Assembly (NCBI RefSeq): GCF_900108305.1
Contig: NZ_FNUX01000005.1
Location: 87,162-151,161, forward strand
Direction: 5' to 3'
DNA length: 64,000 nt
Source of the DNA: Nitrosomonas ureae
GTDB taxonomy: Bacteria > Pseudomonadota > Gammaproteobacteria > Burkholderiales > Nitrosomonadaceae
Below, piece by piece: positions 61,403 through 64,000 of the stretch. The translations under genes and the position numbers were made by a program. A model generated the notes under the pieces. It had not been told where the DNA came from. It was given only the letters and a program-made list of their open reading frames with translations, and searched no databases. The first letter of the stretch is position 1, and each line of letters opens with the position of its first letter.

Positions 61403-61698
61403 CGCGATTCCTTGGCGAAATACGTCGCACACTTTTTTATGAAGTCACGCTCCATCTTCACTTCTGCTAATTCCCGTTTAACCCTGGATAGCTCTAATTC
61501 AAGTTCAGTCAGCGGCTTCTGATGTTTGCCTACTGCAGCGAGTTCTCCTCGTTTGTCAGCATAAACCCAGTTCTTTAGTGTCCCTCGAGGTAACGACAGT
61601 CGTTTTGCTGCCTCTACCACAGTCAATCCACTTTCTTTAAAAAACTTAACTGATTGCTCCAGAAATTCCTGACTATATTGGGTACGCGATAATTCCAT
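61399..61698 (-). CDS. IS3-family transposase OrfA
   Basis: 99 residues from the ATG at 61698 (GGAGG six bases upstream; ATGs at 61704 and 61716 also in frame). Helix-turn-helix TVVEAAKRLSLPRGTLKNWV (about 28-47) followed by a leucine-zipper-like helix LTELELELSRVKRELAEVKM and FIKKCATYFAKESR at the end. OrfA binds the IS ends. Without a complete orfB the element cannot move by itself. Confidence 0.85.
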   Translation of the reverse strand: MELSRTQYSQEFLEQSVKFFKESGLTVVEAAKRLSLPRGTLKNWVYADKRGELAAVGKHQKPLTELELELSRVKRELAEVKMERDFIKKCATYFAKESR

Positions 61699-61789
61699 CT
61701 TCATCCTCCATTTCATGCCTCCATTTTATGAAACTTTGGACTCCATGAAAATCGGCATACCTCAGATTAGAAACGCGGGTTTTCTCAGT

Positions 61790-61924
61790 GGCGTGCGTCC
61801 CTTCATGGGCAGCGTGGGCAATGCGATGGCTGAAAGTTTTTTTGCTACTTTGGAATGTGAAATGATCGACAGGCGTTCCTGGAGAGCCATACTGCAGATA
61901 TTAGGAACTAATGGCTTCCCTTAG
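61790..61924 (+). pseudogene. Fragment of an IS3-family OrfB C-terminus
   Basis: A plus-strand frame reads GVRPFMGSVGNAMAESFF then ATLECEMIDRRSW. It is the region around the catalytic Glu of IS3-family integrases (GVRPSMGS.GN..DNAMAESFFATLE). The residues YDN before AMAES are missing and coding breaks up after about 30 residues. It is a remnant on the opposite strand to the neighbouring orfA. Confidence 0.7.
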
Positions 61925-62013
61925 AGAAAAATGATTGTCTCCCCTATATACGTAAATTATTAATCTAATTACACTTATTCTAAATTTTAAAATCAATTCG
62001 AGGAGTGCCTATC

Positions 62014-62196
62014 ATGAAAAAAACTACTAAATATTTTGTAATTACATCAATTTGTACTTTAATGATAATTTTTGCTTTTGGATTTATTGCTACAACAGTG
62101 GCTTCCTCTGCAGCAGAACAAAATGCAACATTAAGTTCCAGCAAAGCAGCTTATCATAATAAAATAACTGAAAAACAAGCAATACTGTCAAGTTAA
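62014..62196 (+). CDS. Small membrane or exported peptide
   Basis: 60 residues from the ATG at 62014 (GAGGAG 8 bases upstream; a GTG at 62005 is too close to it). MKKTTKYFVITSICTLMIIF followed by AFGFIATTVASSAAEQNATL gives one strong hydrophobic segment, possibly cleaved after ASSA. The rest is polar. No family recognised. The good ribosome site suggests that it is real. Confidence 0.55.
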   Translation: MKKTTKYFVITSICTLMIIFAFGFIATTVASSAAEQNATLSSSKAAYHNKITEKQAILSS

Positions 62197-62755
62197 GCCT
62201 TAAAGTGTGCAAAACTCTATAAAGTTAATCAATGTTCAATATTTACTCCAACTTACATTGCTCTAAGTTATTGTTAGGACAATGATTATTTGGTTATAAA
62301 CTTATCATTCCCCGTGGTCTTTCCACGGGGGCCTATCTAATTAGTCTTTCCTTAAATACGCCGAACCAACTGATATCAAGCAATAATGCTGCGGTATGTA
62401 TAATTCTGTCGACCTGGAATGTTAAGATTACTGCATATTTTTGGTTGGAATGGTGATAAAAATGCTAGCGCCCAGCAGCACGATTCATCAATTGAAATTT
62501 CTTGCGCAATGTTCGAACGCAGTATGGCATGCTCCGTGATCTGCCAAGTCATGATACAAGCGTTTCGCACTGTAAGTTCCCCGAGTACTAGATACTTCTC
62601 AATTTAAGGAAAACGTTTATAAACCCGTCCGAGTGGCGGGTTTTTTATTTATCAATAATTTATCAATATTGATAATTTGTGGTGACAAATTGGTGACATA
62701 TTTCATTAAAAAGAAAAGCACTTAGGATTGCTAGTCTCTAAGTGATTGTTTTATT
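62197..62755. other. Intergenic region with hairpins and direct repeats
   Basis: No supported gene. CCCCGTGG-tcttt-CCACGGGG (62310-62330) is a strong hairpin without U tract. AAACCCG.../...CGGGTTTTTT (62621-62646) is a good terminator followed by T residues. TATCAATATTGATA (about 62661-62674) is a perfect palindrome. GGTGACA occurs twice, 11 bases apart (62681-62687 and 62692-62698). The repeats lie just left of the tRNA-Lys fragment and may belong to the integration site. Confidence 0.5.
62618..62648 (+). terminator. Rho-independent terminator
   Basis: AAACCCGTCC pairs with GGCGGGTTT (one T bulge) and is followed by TTTTTTATTT. It may serve a transcript entering from the left, such as that of the small peptide gene. 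Confidence 0.7.
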
Positions 62756-62800
62756 TGGTAGTTATTGCTAGATTCGAACGCGCGACCAACGGATTAAAAG
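62756..62800 (-). tRNA. tRNA-Lys(UUU) 3'-half fragment, probable attachment site
   Basis: On the minus strand, 45 bases from the anticodon loop to the CCA-like end: CTTTTAATCCGTTGGTC, then GCGCGTTCGAATC and TAGCAATAACTACCA. TTT anticodon, variable loop GTTGGTC and T-loop TTCGAAT are those of tRNA-Lys. The 5' half is not present: the bases before it do not pair in the anticodon stem, and the T-arm has mismatches, so it is not a working tRNA. Integrases typically recombine in exactly this half of tRNA genes. Confidence 0.6.
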
Positions 62801-62929
62801 AAGCAGTCACAGTGGAAGTTATGGTTTCAAAGTTGAAGAAGCGTAAATTCTTTTTTATTGCAAGTGTCTGGACCATCCAAAACCGAACCGAAAAGGGTAT
62901 AAATTGCATTGCTATTAGTTTATTTTGAT

Positions 62930-63180
62930 TGGAAACAATTCCATACCGCAATTTCAACTGAGCCGAACCCGAACGATTCCGAATCCAGTAGACGGAAAGC
63001 GAACACTGGCAAGGCAGAGCGGGAAAAAATCCCGGATTTGTCCCAAAACGACCCGAGGCGCAGCGCTGGGGATTGCCGATAGTGCAGCCATCCCCGCCCA
63101 GGAATCGCTCCAGAGCGGCCAACTATGGGCACGAGCGGGGCCGGTTTTCGCCAGCCCGACCCGCAATTTTCGCTCTTTTT
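62930..63180. other. GC-rich non-coding stretch next to the integrase fragment
   Basis: Visibly richer in G and C than all neighbouring sequence, with CCGAACCCGAACG and CGAGCGGGGCCGG. Overlapping frames on both strands look like shadows, and none has gene character. Possibly foreign DNA carried in with the integrated element. Confidence 0.5.
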
Positions 63181-63478
63181 TAAGTCGTGGTTGTCGTGGC
63201 CTCCCTGATTTTGATCGATGCGCTTTGAGCTGCCTCTTTCAATACCTTGGAAGACAGGTGAGAATAACGCTGCGTAACCACGCTCGTGCTATGACCAAAT
63301 ATCTGCTGTACTTCGTAAAGGGTACGGCCACTGTTGACCAGAAAGGACGCATACTGATGCCGCAGATCGTGCAAACGCAGATGTTTTAATCCTGCTTTCT
63401 TGCGCAGTCGCTGCCAGACCTTATGAATATTACGATAAGGCATGCCTGTCAGACGATTAATGAACAGATACTCAAACT
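63180..63478 (-). pseudogene. Tyrosine recombinase (phage-type integrase) C-terminal fragment
   Basis: About 98 codons on the minus strand: LRLHDLRHQYASFLVNSG with the His-x-x-Arg-His, then EVQQIFGHSTSVVTQRYSHL with the catalytic His and nucleophile Tyr (box II of the integrase family). The N-terminal and core-binding parts are missing: at 63478 the reading frame enters the end of an IS3-family element. It has therefore been interrupted by insertion. It would read toward the tRNA-Lys fragment. Confidence 0.8.
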
Positions 63479-63527
63479 GAACCACCCCGGGTTTATCGGA
63501 GACTCCATTTCTTGAGAGAATGGAGCT

Positions 63528-63848
63528 ATGAATAAATCGATAAGATACTCACCTGAAATCCGTGAACGAGCAATTCGCATGGTTTTGGAACACCAAGCCG
63601 ATTATGAATCCCAGTGGGCAGCCATCAAATCCATTGCCAGCAAGATCGGCTGTACTGCCGAGACACTGCGTACATGGGTGCGCCAGAATGAGTGTGATTC
63701 GGGTGTCCGCTTAGGTCAGAGCACCTCGGATCGGGAGCGGCTCATGTCTTTGGAGCGCGAGAACCGGGAACTGAAACGGGCTAATGAGATACTTCGCAAA
63801 GCAGCGGCTTTTTTCGCTCAGGCGGAACTCGACCGCCGACCAAAGTGA
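63528..63848 (+). CDS. IS3-family transposase OrfA
   Basis: 106 residues: [20 protein letters not shown], helix-turn-helix around [21 protein letters not shown], and a C-terminal zipper-like helix ([20 protein letters not shown]) ending [12 protein letters not shown]. The start ATG follows GGAGCT. It is the DNA-binding subunit of the element. Its TGA overlaps the orfB start (TGATG), so orfB may be made by coupling or by a frameshifted fusion. Confidence 0.9.
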   Translation: MNKSIRYSPEIRERAIRMVLEHQADYESQWAAIKSIASKIGCTAETLRTWVRQNECDSGVRLGQSTSDRERLMSLERENRELKRANEILRKAAAFFAQAELDRRPK

Positions 63849-64000
63849 TGGTTACTTTTATTGATCAACACCGCCGAGAGCACGGGGTCGAGTCGATCTG
63901 CCAGCAACTGCCGATTGCCCCCTCTACTTACTTTGCCCATAAGGCCCGTCAGGCAGAACCTGCTAAGCAATCTCTACGCCATCAGCGTGATCAATCACTG
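63848..64000 (+). CDS. IS3-family transposase OrfB, N-terminal part (cut by window end)
   Basis: 51 codons from the ATG at 63848: [20 protein letters not shown] followed by LPIAPSTYFAHKARQAEP, the usual start of the IS3-family integrase-type transposase with its HTH_21-like region. The catalytic DDE domain lies beyond the window. The frame is open to the last base. Confidence 0.9.
   Translation, partial: MVTFIDQHRREHGVESICQQLPIAPSTYFAHKARQAEPAKQSLRHQRDQSL

Larger units (their letters stand above)
61221..61742 (-). mobile_element. Deleted IS3-family insertion sequence
   Basis: One end shows a long palindrome: 20-base arms (CCTGGTCAAATGAAACTGGA, 61221-61240, and its complement 61244-61263) around CTG. 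The other end, TGGAGTCCAAAGTTTCAT (about 61724-61742, minus strand), resembles one arm (TCCAGTTTCAT). Between them lie an intact orfA and a short, frameshifted start of orfB. Most of orfB has been deleted. Confidence 0.65.
63478..64000 (+). mobile_element. IS3-family insertion sequence, left part (continues beyond window)
   Basis: The probable left end TGAACCACCCCGGGTTTATC begins at 63478, directly at the break in the integrase gene. It is followed by orfA (63528) and the beginning of orfB (63848). The right end is outside the window. Confidence 0.8.

Noticed and set aside
62376..62607. Overlapping frames of about 62 codons on both strands left of the tRNA fragment
   Set aside because: Neither has a ribosome site or familiar motif, and coding character cannot be told from chance.
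62925..63389. 154-codon plus-strand frame through the GC-rich stretch and integrase fragment
   Set aside because: Its second half is antisense to the integrase motifs (HDLRH, GHSTS), which are clearly real on the other strand.

Overview
The window looks like a chromosomal segment of an ammonia-oxidising betaproteobacterium of the Nitrosomonas type. This is inferred from the character of the proteins and the gene neighbourhoods (ilvB-ilvH-ilvC-psd-pssA-leuA; hfq-hflX-hflK-hflC-hisZ-purA; argH, pyrG-eno-ftsB), from a PEP-CTERM surface protein together with TIGR04073 exosortase-associated proteins, and from a moderately AT-rich base composition. No rRNA and no intact tRNA gene is present.

Layout. 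1-7 kb is a phosphate region: a PhoX-like phosphatase, then pstS-pstC-pstA-pstB. Pho boxes with correctly spaced -10 elements precede both phoX and pstS. Two inverted copies of a ~149 bp miniature inverted-repeat element (MITE) lie here, one of them between pstA and pstB. 7-19 kb carries a von Willebrand A PEP-CTERM protein, greB, a retropepsin-like protease, cysH, a proline iminopeptidase, and a compact run of patatin, TerC, universal stress protein, metallo-hydrolase and a GAF-GspE/PilB-type ATPase. This is followed by the decayed remains of a DUF4160/DUF2442 toxin-antitoxin pair and a type IV pilin with a sigma-54 promoter. 19.6-57 kb is mostly core metabolism: glnE, an amidase, tldD, branched-chain amino acid and phospholipid synthesis, proS, rppH, a dihaem peroxidase, hfq-hflXKC, hisZ, purA, recG, ridA, murA, argH, pyrG, eno, ftsB and htpX.

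57-64 kb is a decaying accessory region. It contains one intact and one broken TIGR04073 gene, a response regulator cut off at its C-terminus abutting a truncated lipoprotein gene, an aquaporin gene with its middle deleted, IS3-family remnants, a 3'-half tRNA-Lys fragment that looks like an integration site, a tyrosine recombinase fragment interrupted by another IS3-family element, and the start of that element running off the window.

The most distinctive observations are the paired MITEs in the Pho region (one supplies the stop codon of a small membrane protein gene), the exactly spaced Pho promoters, a strong Fur box facing an empty 240 bp stretch that could encode an iron-regulated RNA, a possible leucine leader and attenuator before leuA, the dead DUF4160/DUF2442 pair, and the tRNA-Lys/integrase/IS scar that predicts an intact tRNA-Lys gene to the right of the window. 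I found no clearly new multi-gene defence or biosynthetic system.
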